Both the position numbers and the translations under genes were made by a program. Below, piece by piece: positions 45,827-54,832 of a DNA stretch of 64,000 bases. The stretch spans positions 1 to 64,000 of the forward strand of contig CAJUBU010000014.1 of NCBI GenBank assembly GCA_910585095.1, in the 5' to 3' direction. Source of the DNA: an uncultured Lachnospira sp. (GTDB lineage: Bacteria > Bacillota > Clostridia > Lachnospirales > Lachnospiraceae). The notes under the pieces are model-generated. The model was given only the letters and a program-made list of their open reading frames with translations, had not been told where the DNA came from and did no database searches. How positions within the stretch are numbered: position 1 is the stretch's first letter; every line of letters begins with the position of its first letter.

Positions 45827-46586
45827 ATTTATTTTTACTCCTTATTCAATCTACAAATCTAAAGTAATTTGTTATTTTTATAGACATATATTTATCAATT
45901 AAATTTTATTGAATTTACAAAAAATTATTTTCTATACACACTATTATGTTTTTATCTTTATATACTTTAAATAATTTATATTTACAAACATTTTTCCTTT
46001 TAAATTTATTGATATTTAATTTTAAAGCAATCGTTTTAAAATAATATATATTGATATTTTAAAAATATTAAAAATTTTATAAACTATTTTTTAATATATA
46101 TTATATTGATAAATTTTATATAACCCAATATCATAAATTTCCAAAACAAACTTTAATGTTACTAAGAAGGCAGAAGTTTGCAAAACAAACTTTTACACCA
46201 CAGCTTTATTGTGGCTATTATATCATAAAACTTATGTAAATTTTCACAAAAATTAACTTTATAAATTTTAAAACAACTATCTATGTTATGATATTATATC
46301 ATAGTAAGGTATCAATAATTCACAAAGTAAACTTCTATATTATAATTAATTATTATATTAATCTCATGTATAAACTTTAAAATCTTGCAAATGCACTTTA
46401 TAGCTCAATTATACAAAATTATTATATCAATCTCATACATAACATAATACTATAATAAACATATCCTTTCTTACCTATAATTATATTTTAATATTTTTGA
46501 CACTATATAAAACACTATGCTATAATAACAAACAATTACTGAAAATTTCAGTACATCAAATCAATAATATTTTGGAGGAAATTATT
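45827..46586. other. Long AT-rich intergenic region
   Basis: About 760 bases with no convincing gene. It holds small stems: AAGTTTG against CAAACTT near 46174-46192, and CCAC against GTGG near 46198-46214. It separates two divergent genes and must contain both promoters. A strong GGAGG lies just before 46587. Confidence 0.5.
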
Positions 46587-47189
46587 ATGTATATTACCTG
46601 TTTAGACCTTGAAGGTGTATTAGTACCAGAAATATGGATTGCATTTGCAGAGGCAAGCAATATCCCTGAATTAAAAAGAACAACACGGGATGAGCCAGAT
46701 TATAACAAACTTATGAATTGGCGTTTAGAGATTCTTAAACAACATAATCTTGGTCTTAAAGAAATACAAGATACCATCGCTACGATTGATCCTATTCCTG
46801 GTGCAAAAGAATTTCTTGATGAACTTCGTTCTATCACACAGGTAATTATTATAAGTGATACATTTACACAATTTGCAACCCCTTTAATGAAAAAATTAGG
46901 ATGGCCTACAATCTTTTGCAATTCACTTGAAGTTGCCCCAAATGGTGAAATTACAGGCTTTAAAATGAGAATAGAAAACTCTAAATACACCACAGTAAAA
47001 GCTCTCCAGTCTATCGGTTATGAAACAATTGCCAGTGGTGACAGCTATAATGACCTTGGTATGATTCATGCTAGTAAAGCTGGTTTTCTTTTTAAAAGCA
47101 CAGATAAAATTAAAGCAGATAACCCAAATCTTATGGCATATGAAACATACGATGAACTGTTAGAGGCAATTAAAAAAGTAATGGAGTAA
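46587..47189 (+). CDS. thrH: Phosphoserine phosphatase/homoserine phosphotransferase ThrH
   Basis: ATG 46587 (MYITCLDLEGVLVPEIW) has GGAGG at 46574-46578, so the longer frame from 46497 is rejected. 200 residues. The HAD motif I is DLEGVL, as in ThrH; motif II is IIISDTFTQF; motif IV is SGDSYNDLGM. The enzyme removes phosphate from phosphoserine and can pass it to homoserine. It overlaps no gene but lies seven bases before pdxK on the same strand, linking serine and vitamin B6 metabolism. Confidence 0.9.
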   Translation: MYITCLDLEGVLVPEIWIAFAEASNIPELKRTTRDEPDYNKLMNWRLEILKQHNLGLKEIQDTIATIDPIPGAKEFLDELRSITQVIIISDTFTQFATPLMKKLGWPTIFCNSLEVAPNGEITGFKMRIENSKYTTVKALQSIGYETIASGDSYNDLGMIHASKAGFLFKSTDKIKADNPNLMAYETYDELLEAIKKVME

Positions 47190-47196
47190 TCAAAAT

Positions 47197-48033
47197 ATGA
47201 TAACCCCTTATAAGCGTTTACTAACTATCCAAGATATTTCTTGTGTTGGACAATGTTCACTTACGGTAGCACTTCCTATTCTATCAGCATGTGGACATGA
47301 AACAGCCGTATTGCCATCTGCTGTACTGTCTGCTCATACGGCATTTAACCATTTTAGCTTTCGAGATTTGACAGAAGATATGCCAATTATTGAGCAATAT
47401 TGGAATAAAGAACAGATCAAATTTGATGCATTTTATATAGGATATCTTGGAAATCGTAAGCAGATTCAATATGTTAAAAATATTATGAAATCAACTGCCA
47501 ACGCTAACTGTCTTAAAATTATTGACCCTGCAATGGCGGACAATGGAAAATTATATACAGGATTTGACCAATCTTATGTTGAGCCCATGAAAAAGCTATG
47601 TGAAGAAGCCGATTATTTACTTCCAAATCTTACTGAACTTTGTCTGTTGACGGATACCGATTACAGGGAAGAATATGAGGAATCTTATATTGATAAAATG
47701 TTATCTAAATTAAAAACTTTTTGCCCTGGAACAATTATATTGACTGGCATTAACTTTGCCCATAATTATACAGGAGTTATCATTTATGATGACACAACAA
47801 AATCATACTATAAACACAAAAAATTACCACAAAATTGTCATGGTACAGGAGATGTTTTTGCCTCTACATTTACTGGGGTATTATTAAAAAATAACGACGT
47901 TTACGATGCTGTTAAAATTGCTTGTGATTACACTTTAGAATGTATGATTCATACCATTCAGGACAATAGTCATTGGTATGGCACCAAATTTGAAATCACT
48001 CTACCAAATTTGATTTCAAGGCTTTCTAAATAA
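47197..48033 (+). CDS. pdxK: Pyridoxal/pyridoxamine kinase
   Basis: 278 residues of the ribokinase fold: LTIQDISCVGQCSLTVALPI, VLPSAVLSAHTAF, FYIGYLGN, IDPAMADNGKLYTGF, then LPNLTELCLL and CHGTGDVFAS with the GTGD anion hole. It phosphorylates B6 vitamers to make PLP. It is co-transcribed with thrH. Confidence 0.92.
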   Translation: MITPYKRLLTIQDISCVGQCSLTVALPILSACGHETAVLPSAVLSAHTAFNHFSFRDLTEDMPIIEQYWNKEQIKFDAFYIGYLGNRKQIQYVKNIMKSTANANCLKIIDPAMADNGKLYTGFDQSYVEPMKKLCEEADYLLPNLTELCLLTDTDYREEYEESYIDKMLSKLKTFCPGTIILTGINFAHNYTGVIIYDDTTKSYYKHKKLPQNCHGTGDVFASTFTGVLLKNNDVYDAVKIACDYTLECMIHTIQDNSHWYGTKFEITLPNLISRLSK

Positions 48034-48436
48034 AAAAGGAATTTCTTACACAATAAAAATCTTATAAAATTGTTGTATTAAGGAAATCTTGCACAAAATA
48101 TTTTAAAATATAAAATTGGACAATCTCTTATATATTTAATCTTTAGTGCAACAATTTTATTAAAAACTTTTTTCTAATAGTTCCACAATTATAAACCTAT
48201 TATCATAAAATAATTAGAAGATGAATTTTAATATTAAAATTTATACTTTATAACAAATTGATAAAAATACAAATGAGCTGGTGCAAGATAAAAAATTTTA
48301 CATAAAAAATTTTTCTTGCAACAGCTCATTTATATGTTAATCATTTATAATTTAAATATATTTATAGCTTACCATTATATATTATTTTAAGAAATAATAT
48401 GAATATGTATACATTTATCTAAAAAATCCAAATTTC
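48034..48436. other. Intergenic region with strong hairpins
   Basis: No gene is seen. AAATGAGCTGGTGCAAGA (48271-48288) pairs with TCTTGCAACAGCTCATTT (48314-48331) with one mismatch, a near-perfect 18-base stem. A second weaker fold covers 48040-48100. The genes on both sides converge here, so terminators are expected. The stem contains TGCAACAGC, as in the hairpins near 3122 and 8402. Confidence 0.6.
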
Positions 48437-49537
48437 TTATTCTCTTCCTCTATTAGAATCTGCATAAGAAAGCAATTCTGATGTTTTAAACAAATCCAAT
48501 TTTGCCAAATCAAAGCAATCTAAAATTTTTGGTGAAAATACACCACATTCATTATCATGAATCATTCGGACCGCCTCATCTTCTGCATATGGCATTTTAT
48601 ACACACGCTTACTAACCAACGCATCATACACATCCACAATAGACACAACCTGCGCCCAAATAGGAATATCCTCTCCCACTAAGCCATCTGGATAGCCATT
48701 GCCATCATATCGCTCATGATGATGACGACAAATATCATAACAATAACGATAAAAATCACTATCTTCCTGTCTAAAGTTTTTCAAAATTTCACAGCCATAT
48801 ATTGTATGTTTTTTCATTTCCTCAAATTCATCTTTAGTAAGCTTTCCAGGCTTTAACAAAATACTGTCAGGAATTGCAATCTTACCAATATCATGCAATA
48901 TGGATGCATTCACAATCAAATCAATTTGTTCCTTAGTCAAATTATATTCTGGATAATATTCTTTTAAATAATTCAAAAGAATACGAGTAAAATATCGTAC
49001 CCTTTTTATATGTTCCCCAGACTCTAAACTTCTAAATTCCACAACAGAGCTTAACGCATTTATCAAAAATTCATTATTATTTTGAAGCTTTGCCTGTACA
49101 GCAACAAGCTCCTTTGTTCGCTCTTTAAGTTTTGTTTCTATATTAATTCTATTTTCAAACAATTCCATAATATTAATTGTTCGGCGCATAACAACTCTTG
49201 CATTAAAAGGTTTATATATAACATCAGAAGCACCATAGACATATGCTTGCTCCTCTGCTTCGGCAGTAGCCTCACCTGTAATCATAATAACAGGAATTGT
49301 ACTCATATATCCCTTATTTTTCATATGCTCCATAACTTCTAATCCTGTTTTTTCAGGCATTATCAAATCCAAAAATAACATTACAATCTTATCATGGTGA
49401 GCGTCTAAAAGTTCGATTGTTTCTTTACCATCTGCAGCTTCAAGGATATTAAACTGCTCTTCAAAAATCAATTTTATAATATCACGATTAACCTCCATAT
49501 CATCTGCTATTAATATCGTTTTTTCTTCAATATCCAT
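48437..49537 (-). CDS. Response regulator with HD-GYP domain
   Basis: 366 residues. An N-terminal receiver (ILIADDMEVNRDI; phospho-acceptor Asp in LFLDLIMPEKTG; MITGEAT; YKPFNARV), a coiled-coil linker at about 125-160, then an HD-GYP domain (LHDIGKIAIPDSILLKPGKL, HHERYDGNGYPDGL). HD-GYP proteins degrade cyclic-di-GMP to pGpG or GMP, so it probably links an external signal to motility. No histidine kinase is adjacent, so the input is unknown. Confidence 0.92.
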   Translation of the reverse strand: MDIEEKTILIADDMEVNRDIIKLIFEEQFNILEAADGKETIELLDAHHDKIVMLFLDLIMPEKTGLEVMEHMKNKGYMSTIPVIMITGEATAEAEEQAYVYGASDVIYKPFNARVVMRRTINIMELFENRINIETKLKERTKELVAVQAKLQNNNEFLINALSSVVEFRSLESGEHIKRVRYFTRILLNYLKEYYPEYNLTKEQIDLIVNASILHDIGKIAIPDSILLKPGKLTKDEFEEMKKHTIYGCEILKNFRQEDSDFYRYCYDICRHHHERYDGNGYPDGLVGEDIPIWAQVVSIVDVYDALVSKRVYKMPYAEDEAVRMIHDNECGVFSPKILDCFDLAKLDLFKTSELLSYADSNRGRE

Positions 49538-49847
49538 GAAAATCTAATCCTTCCTTAATTTAATCGAATTTGCATATATATTGTTATTGTAACTTTTTTA
49601 TACACTATAACGCAAGTATTTTTTTGCAAAACATTTTTAAGTTAAAAAACAATTTTTTTATATTTATCAACTTTTCTGCAATTCCAAATATTACCTAAAA
49701 AAACTTGAATTTATCTATTTTATTATTTTTTACATTGTAAATAATTTATATAGGATTATTTCTACAAAACATATTTTATAACACTCATAATAACATATGT
49801 TGATTTGCTCATCAAATATATATTTATGAATAGGGAGGTAATTGCTA

Positions 49848-50045
49848 ATGAATGAGGAGAATTTAATTATTAAAAAGAAGCGTCCGAAAGGCGAAGACGG
49901 CTACAAAACATTTTCAATTAGAATTAAAGAGGAGCTTGTGTTTGAAATTGATGAACTATCATCTAAAACAGGTCGCAGTAGGAATGAACTGATAGGAATT
50001 TTATTACAATATTCTATTAAACATTGCAAAATTGAAGACGAATAA
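49848..50045 (+). CDS. Small ribbon-helix-helix protein
   Basis: ATG 49848 with AGGGAGG at 49832-49838; 65 residues. KTFSIRIKEELVFEIDELSS, then KTGRSRNELIGILLQYSI, is a CopG/Arc-type strand plus two helices. It probably binds DNA as a dimer. No toxin gene is adjacent, so it looks like an orphan regulator. It stands alone, followed by a long hairpin terminator. Confidence 0.75.
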   Translation: MNEENLIIKKKRPKGEDGYKTFSIRIKEELVFEIDELSSKTGRSRNELIGILLQYSIKHCKIEDE

Positions 50046-50078
50046 TAAAATTTAATTATCAGTATATTATTAAAAATT

Positions 50079-50163
50079 CCCCTTTCTCAACGCTATAATA
50101 TTATTTTTAATATTTTTTTATTATTAATAATATTATAAAAAATTTATTATTTAGAGAAAGGGG
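50079..50163. terminator. Bidirectional terminator with long AT-rich stem
   Basis: CCCCTTTCTC (50079-50088) pairs with GAGAAAGGGG (50154-50163); the interior TATAATATTA against TAATATTATA extends the stem to most of 85 bases. T-runs flank it. It separates the convergent genes ending at 50045 and 50194. Confidence 0.8.
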
Positions 50164-50193
50164 GTTTTTAAATTTTATATTGTTTTACTATAT

Positions 50194-50643
50194 TTACTCA
50201 ATACTTTCCAATAATTTCTGACATCCTTCTAACACTTGTTTATAAGTCGTATCAAAGTCTCCTGAATACCATGGGTCTGCTATATCGCCAGGACAGTTTG
50301 TAAAATCCCTTAACTTATACACTTTATTGTCTGAATCACTGCCTATAATACGCATTATATTACGAATATTCATACTGTCCATTCCTATAAGGTAATCATA
50401 TTTATTATAATCGGATTTTCTCAACTGTACAGCATATTTCCCATCAACACGAATACCAACCTCCGCTAACTTCTTTCTTGCAGGCGGATATACTGGATTG
50501 CCAATTTCTTCTGTGCTTGTAGCTGCTGACGCTATATAAAAATCAGCTTCTCTGTTTTGCTTTTTCACTAAATCTTTCATAACAAATTCTGCCATTGGAC
50601 TTCGGCAAATGTTGCCGTGACAGATAAAGAGTATTTTTATCAT
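50194..50643 (-). CDS. Low-molecular-weight protein-tyrosine phosphatase
   Basis: 149 residues. The P-loop CHGNICRSPMAE (CX5R) lies at residues 8-19, and the acid DPWYSGDFDTTY (DP motif) near 120. Length and motif order are those of the LMW-PTP/ArsC fold. In Firmicutes these act on tyrosine or arginine phosphoproteins. It stands alone. Confidence 0.92.
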   Translation of the reverse strand: MIKILFICHGNICRSPMAEFVMKDLVKKQNREADFYIASAATSTEEIGNPVYPPARKKLAEVGIRVDGKYAVQLRKSDYNKYDYLIGMDSMNIRNIMRIIGSDSDNKVYKLRDFTNCPGDIADPWYSGDFDTTYKQVLEGCQKLLESIE

Positions 50644-50794
50644 CTTGATTATATCCTTTCATAAGCCTTTAAGCCTTGATATACCAGGCTTTTTGGCACT
50701 TTTCTTCAATTTTATATTTTGCCTTTATCTCACACAAATTTATGTAAATCTACGCAAATTTATAGACAAGTGGTGTAGTAAATTGGTGTATTCT

Positions 50795-51000
50795 TCAGCT
50801 TGATTTTCTTTGATTTTTGTGTATATAGGTATCTTTAAAATCAATAATTCTCGCCATTTGCTCCACTGCACAGTCAACACTTGCACGCATATAAACATTC
50901 AACGTAACGCCTACATCGGAATGTTTCATTACATACTGCAAGTTCTTGATATCCATGCTCACACTTGCCATATTAGTACAAAATGGAATACATGAGCGTA
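50795..51000 (-). pseudogene. Tyrosine recombinase (Tn916-type integrase), C-terminal relic
   Basis: The minus strand reads FCTNMASVSMDIKNLQYVMK, then HSDVGVTLNVYMRASVDCAV and EQMARIIDF, the end of a Tn916/phage-type integrase. The family's LRHTFCT box is RSCIPFCT here, so the catalytic H-x-x-R is gone. The nucleophile Tyr region (NVY) remains. Nothing of the N-terminal part was found. It is a decayed end of an integrative element. Confidence 0.75.
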
Positions 51001-51346
51001 ATATGGGGAAACAGTTTATCCGAGGTGCAGCTTCTTGTATTTCTTCATTGTCTAACGCATTTTATTTTCAATATGCAACGCTACTTTCGTTTTATCATCC
51101 TTGTTTAGTAGAAGAAAGTTACTATATCCATCAACAATCATTTCTGTTCTCAGATATTTTCAAACTCCTTTCTGTAGTGGAAAGAGCCTTGCCTTGATAT
51201 GACTCATTCATTGTACCATATCAAAGCTGATTTTACACCATAAGGTTCACAAAAACTGCAAGAAATAATAATGAATAGCTAAATCAGATAAAATACTCCT
51301 GCTCAATGTACTGATTGAACAGACAGCATTTGATCAACCTTAGCGG

Positions 51347-51751
51347 CAAATGACACAAGCGAAACATCGGATTGCGAAACTTGGCTGATTATTTAAGCGT
51401 ATTTATAAGAATAACGAAAATCATAAACTTTCTAACAGCAGATTTCAAATGCTCTCTAACAATTACGAACAGGAAGAACTGTGGGAAAAGCTGTTGTAAC
51501 TAAATGAGGAAATTAACCGACAAGAAGAACAGACAGAAAATATTGAACAGTTCATCAGTAAGATACATAAGTATCTTGACATAGACGAACTAACACCCAT
51601 TGTACTGAATGACATGGTAAAAGCAGTTTACGTCCATATGCTAGACACTTCAAACAGACACAGTGAATAACTGATTGACATATCCTATGACCTTATAGGA
51701 ATACTCCCTGCGTTCCTAATGAACGACTTACAAAACGGAAAAATGGCATAG
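51347..51751 (+). pseudogene. Large serine recombinase, C-terminal relic
   Basis: The plus strand from 51347 reads QMTQAKHRIAKLG then a stop, LFKRIYKNNENHKLSNSRFQ, then NNYEQEELWEKLL, a stop, LNEEINRQEEQTENIEQFIS, then KIHKYLDIDELTPIVLNDMV, another stop and LIDISYDLIGILPAFLMN. This is the coiled-coil and tail of a TnpX/TndX-type resolvase (Tn4451 group). Three in-frame stops and no catalytic domain make it dead. Confidence 0.75.
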
Positions 51752-51832
51752 CCAATGCTACGCCATTTCCAAAAAGCAAATCTAATACTGTCTTACGAGT
51801 ATCTAACTTATGACGGCTTTTTTTGCCGTCAT
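51741..51832. terminator. Two hairpins at the end of the recombinase relic
   Basis: AAATGGC (51741) pairs with GCCATTT (51762-51768), with TAGC/GCTA inside. ATGACGGC (51810-51817) pairs with GCCGTCAT (51825-51832) around seven T. These are probable terminators of the relic element. 51833-52109 shows no gene. Confidence 0.55.
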
Positions 51833-52109
51833 GCGGCAGATTGTTTATTTTATTTTGCTTTTTTAACTTCTCAAATTCTAATTGAGTTTCCCCTACAAAT
51901 TCCGATTTTATTTACTATTTGCTTTAACTTTCCTTAATCTTCAAAGATTTGAAGCATGTTCAACCTCAAAATATATATCCTTTTCCCTTGTTTTTACCCT
52001 TATGGGCAAGTGAAAGTTTCTCTTATTAAAATCTAACAAACAGATGATTTTATTATATCTAACAATGGAGGAGACAACTTTCGCCCCCACTGAACAGGCA
52101 TCTGTCACT

Positions 52110-53327
52110 TTACACCATTTTCACAACAAGCGTTATATAGAAGCATTCATCATGAATATCAGCATATACCTCTCCATTCATAATCCCCATCAGCTTTTTG
52201 CATATGAAAAGTCCAAGCCCGTTGCCCTGCACCTTGTCCGCATTGTTCCCACGATGAAAACTCTCGAATATCTGCGGCAGTTCTTTCACTTCAAGAGTAC
52301 AGCCTGTATTTGATACTGTGATAAGCTCACAGCCGTCCATTTTATCAAAGCTAATCTCAATTCGTCTGCCATCACCGTATTTGATTGCATTTTCAATCAG
52401 ATTTTGCAAACACTCTGCAAGACGGTCGGGGTCGCAGGAAAGAATACAATCATCATATTTCTGAATCACAAACTCCGTTCCCACTATGGCAAGCTGAGGA
52501 GCATATCTTACATCTATCCTTGTGATGATAACGCTTAAAAAAGCCTCCCCCTGTGTGACTTCAAAGTTCATAAAGTCCTCGCTTGCCGCCTTGGTAATTT
52601 CGCTAATAAAACGCTCTATCTCATCTGCACGGGTATTGATACTCTCGGCAGCAGCACGTCGTTTTTCTTCGTCCTTGTGTAAGTCTCTAGCAAGTACCTT
52701 TGCATTGAGCTTGATTGCCGCCAAAGGTGTTTTGATGTCGTGGGAAAGAGAAAGCAGCAAGAGCTTTTTGTCCCTCTGCATTGTGATTTCTTTTTTGCGG
52801 CTGTCCTCAATACTCTCACGCAGGAGATTTACACCCCATGTAAATTTTCCGAAGAAACGGCTTTTTTCCTCTGGTATCGGGACAGCAAGATTGCCCCTTG
52901 CAAGCTCCTGTGGAACATCGTTCAACCTGCCGAACGGCACGATGATATGCCCCCATATATAATATAAAAAACCAATCATCAGCACAAACAGCGCACCCAA
53001 TACACAGTTTATTGCCGCAATGCTGTGTTGTTCGCTTCCAACAGTATACTCCACACGATACAACATACCATCTGCTTCTATAATCAAATAATGCTCATCG
53101 GAGGTGTACAGTTCACCGTCATCAGCCTTGAACACGCCTGTAATATGGGGATATTTTTCAAGGTCATAATTGCCTGTTTCCGCCATCTCATCTGCAATCC
53201 GCTTGGCTTCAACGCGATAAATGCCTTTATTATGGTCTTTCACTCCAATAAGAAACAGATTCAATACCGTCGTCAGCAAAAGAAATACCATTATCACTGC
53301 AATACACAGTCTTCTGAAAGCCCTCAT
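52110..53327 (-). CDS. Sensor histidine kinase
   Basis: 405 residues. Two membrane segments (about 8-28 and 115-135) flank an extracellular loop of roughly 85 residues, followed by a HAMP-like linker, the H-box SLSHDIKTPLAAIKLNAKVL, the N-box NLIENAIKYGDG and the G-box GNGLGLFICKKLMG. It overlaps the regulator gene upstream by four bases (ATGA). Together with the ABC genes upstream it forms an antimicrobial-peptide or envelope-stress sensing module. The DNA is richer in G+C than its surroundings. Confidence 0.92.
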   Translation of the reverse strand: MRAFRRLCIAVIMVFLLLTTVLNLFLIGVKDHNKGIYRVEAKRIADEMAETGNYDLEKYPHITGVFKADDGELYTSDEHYLIIEADGMLYRVEYTVGSEQHSIAAINCVLGALFVLMIGFLYYIWGHIIVPFGRLNDVPQELARGNLAVPIPEEKSRFFGKFTWGVNLLRESIEDSRKKEITMQRDKKLLLLSLSHDIKTPLAAIKLNAKVLARDLHKDEEKRRAAAESINTRADEIERFISEITKAASEDFMNFEVTQGEAFLSVIITRIDVRYAPQLAIVGTEFVIQKYDDCILSCDPDRLAECLQNLIENAIKYGDGRRIEISFDKMDGCELITVSNTGCTLEVKELPQIFESFHRGNNADKVQGNGLGLFICKKLMGIMNGEVYADIHDECFYITLVVKMV

Positions 53328-53986
53328 ACAAACTTATACCCCACACCCCAGACGGTCAACAAACGCTTTGCATTTTTAGGATTATCACCAAGCTTCTGGC
53401 GAAGGCGATTGATATGCACATGAAGCGTTTGCAGCTCCGAATCGCTGTCGCTGCCCCAAACAGTGTTGAACAGGTACTCTTTTTTCAAAGCTTTGCCCTG
53501 ATTCTTAATCAGAATTGCCAATAGGTCAAATTCCTTTGCAGGCAGCTCTATAGGCTTTCCGTCAATGACTGCTGTTTTATCTACAAGATTGAGTGTCACA
53601 CCGTCCGCCGACAATATATCACGCTGATACTGCCGTTTGAATATCCCCTTAATCTTAGCAATAAGAATATCAATGTCATAGGGCTTTTCTATATAATCAT
53701 CAGCACCAAGGTCAAAGCCATTCAACTTATCCTCCTTGTCCGTCCTTGAACTTACAATCAGTATAGGAGTATCCGCATTTTCCCGAAGTTTGGAGCAGAC
53801 GGCAAAGCCATTCACATCAGGAAGATTGATATCAAGCACCACAAGCCTTGCACCATATCGTTCAAAAAGCTGCACGGCACGCTCTCCACTGTCCACGCTT
53901 GACGTAATATAACCCTCGTCATGCAGAAAGTCAGTTAGCAAATCGGCTAGTTCTTTATCGTCTTCTACTATCAAAATATCGGTCAT
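53324..53986 (-). CDS. OmpR/PhoB family response regulator
   Basis: 220 residues. Receiver: ILIVEDDKELADLL, phospho-acceptor in LVVLDINLPDVNGFAVCSKL, then VSSRTDKEDKLNGFDLGADD and YIEKPYD. C-terminal winged helix: ELPAKEFDLLAILIKNQGKA, then LHVHINRLRQKLGD and VWGVGYKF. It controls transcription, probably of the ABC genes that precede it. The start follows AGGAGGTGAT. Confidence 0.94.
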   Translation of the reverse strand: MTDILIVEDDKELADLLTDFLHDEGYITSSVDSGERAVQLFERYGARLVVLDINLPDVNGFAVCSKLRENADTPILIVSSRTDKEDKLNGFDLGADDYIEKPYDIDILIAKIKGIFKRQYQRDILSADGVTLNLVDKTAVIDGKPIELPAKEFDLLAILIKNQGKALKKEYLFNTVWGSDSDSELQTLHVHINRLRQKLGDNPKNAKRLLTVWGVGYKFV

Positions 53987-54037
53987 AAGATCACCTCCTA
54001 CAAGTCTTGTACCATATCAACTAAGATTCTGCAAGTA

Positions 54038-54811
54038 TCACCAACCCTGTTCCATAAGCCAGTTATTCAGTTCTCTTTCACGGTCACGAATCTGCTTGTC
54101 ACCGCCACCAAAATGTCCCATTTCTTTTTCACCGACAATCCCGCCGTCCACAATGTAAAGTACCCTGCTGCACTTGGCAGCAACCTTTGAATCGTGGGTC
54201 ACGCACATAATCGTCGTACCATCACGGTTGAGGGAGAGCAGCTCGTTCATAACCTCATCAGAGCTTGCACGGTTTAATGCGCCTGTCGGCTCATCGGCAA
54301 AGATTATCTTGGGATTATTTATCATACTGCGGCAGATACAAGCCCTCTGAAGCTGTCCTCCCGACACCTCGTTAATATCATTACCGCACACATTGTCAAT
54401 GCCAAGCCTGTGCATAAGCGCTCTGCCGCGCTCCTCGGTCTGTCTGTGACTCTCCCTATTCTTTTTCGACTTTACCGCAGGAAAAATGATATTATCAAGT
54501 ACCGAAAGATTTTTCATCATGTACATCTGCTGAAAAATAAAACCCATTTCATCAAGTCTGAGCCTTGCAAGCTCCTTATCACCAAGCTTTGCCGTTTTCC
54601 TGCCGTTAAAGAACACCTCGCCTGCGGTCACTTTGTCCATTCCCGAAACGCAGTAGAGCAGTGTGCTTTTACCTGAGCCAGAGGGTCCCATGACCGCTAC
54701 CATTTCGCCTTCGCTAATCGTCAAATTAACGTTTTTTAACACATTATTCTGATGTTTGTTCACAATATATGTCTTGCAAAGTCCCTTTGTTTGTATAACT
54801 GTATGATTCAT
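54038..54811 (-). CDS. ABC transporter ATP-binding protein (MacB/BceA type)
   Basis: 257 residues. Walker A GPSGSGKSTLL (about 42-52), Q-loop FQQMYMMKNLSV, signature VSGGQLQRACICRS, Walker B IIFADEPTGAL and the H-loop THD are all present. It belongs to the LolD/MacB/BceA group that powers FtsX-type permeases. The C-terminal tail (GGGDKQIRDRERELNNWLME) is extra. It follows the permease gene by about 20 bases in the same operon. Confidence 0.93.
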   Translation of the reverse strand: MNHTVIQTKGLCKTYIVNKHQNNVLKNVNLTISEGEMVAVMGPSGSGKSTLLYCVSGMDKVTAGEVFFNGRKTAKLGDKELARLRLDEMGFIFQQMYMMKNLSVLDNIIFPAVKSKKNRESHRQTEERGRALMHRLGIDNVCGNDINEVSGGQLQRACICRSMINNPKIIFADEPTGALNRASSDEVMNELLSLNRDGTTIMCVTHDSKVAAKCSRVLYIVDGGIVGEKEMGHFGGGDKQIRDRERELNNWLMEQGW

Positions 54812-54832
54812 TATGTTGTCCTCCTACTTATT

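Noticed and set aside
49848..50045. Ribbon-helix-helix protein as an antitoxin
   Set aside because: No toxin gene adjoins it; a terminator follows immediately.
51755..51937. 60-codon frame after the recombinase relic
   Set aside because: It crosses two hairpins, lacks a ribosome site and shows no known pattern.
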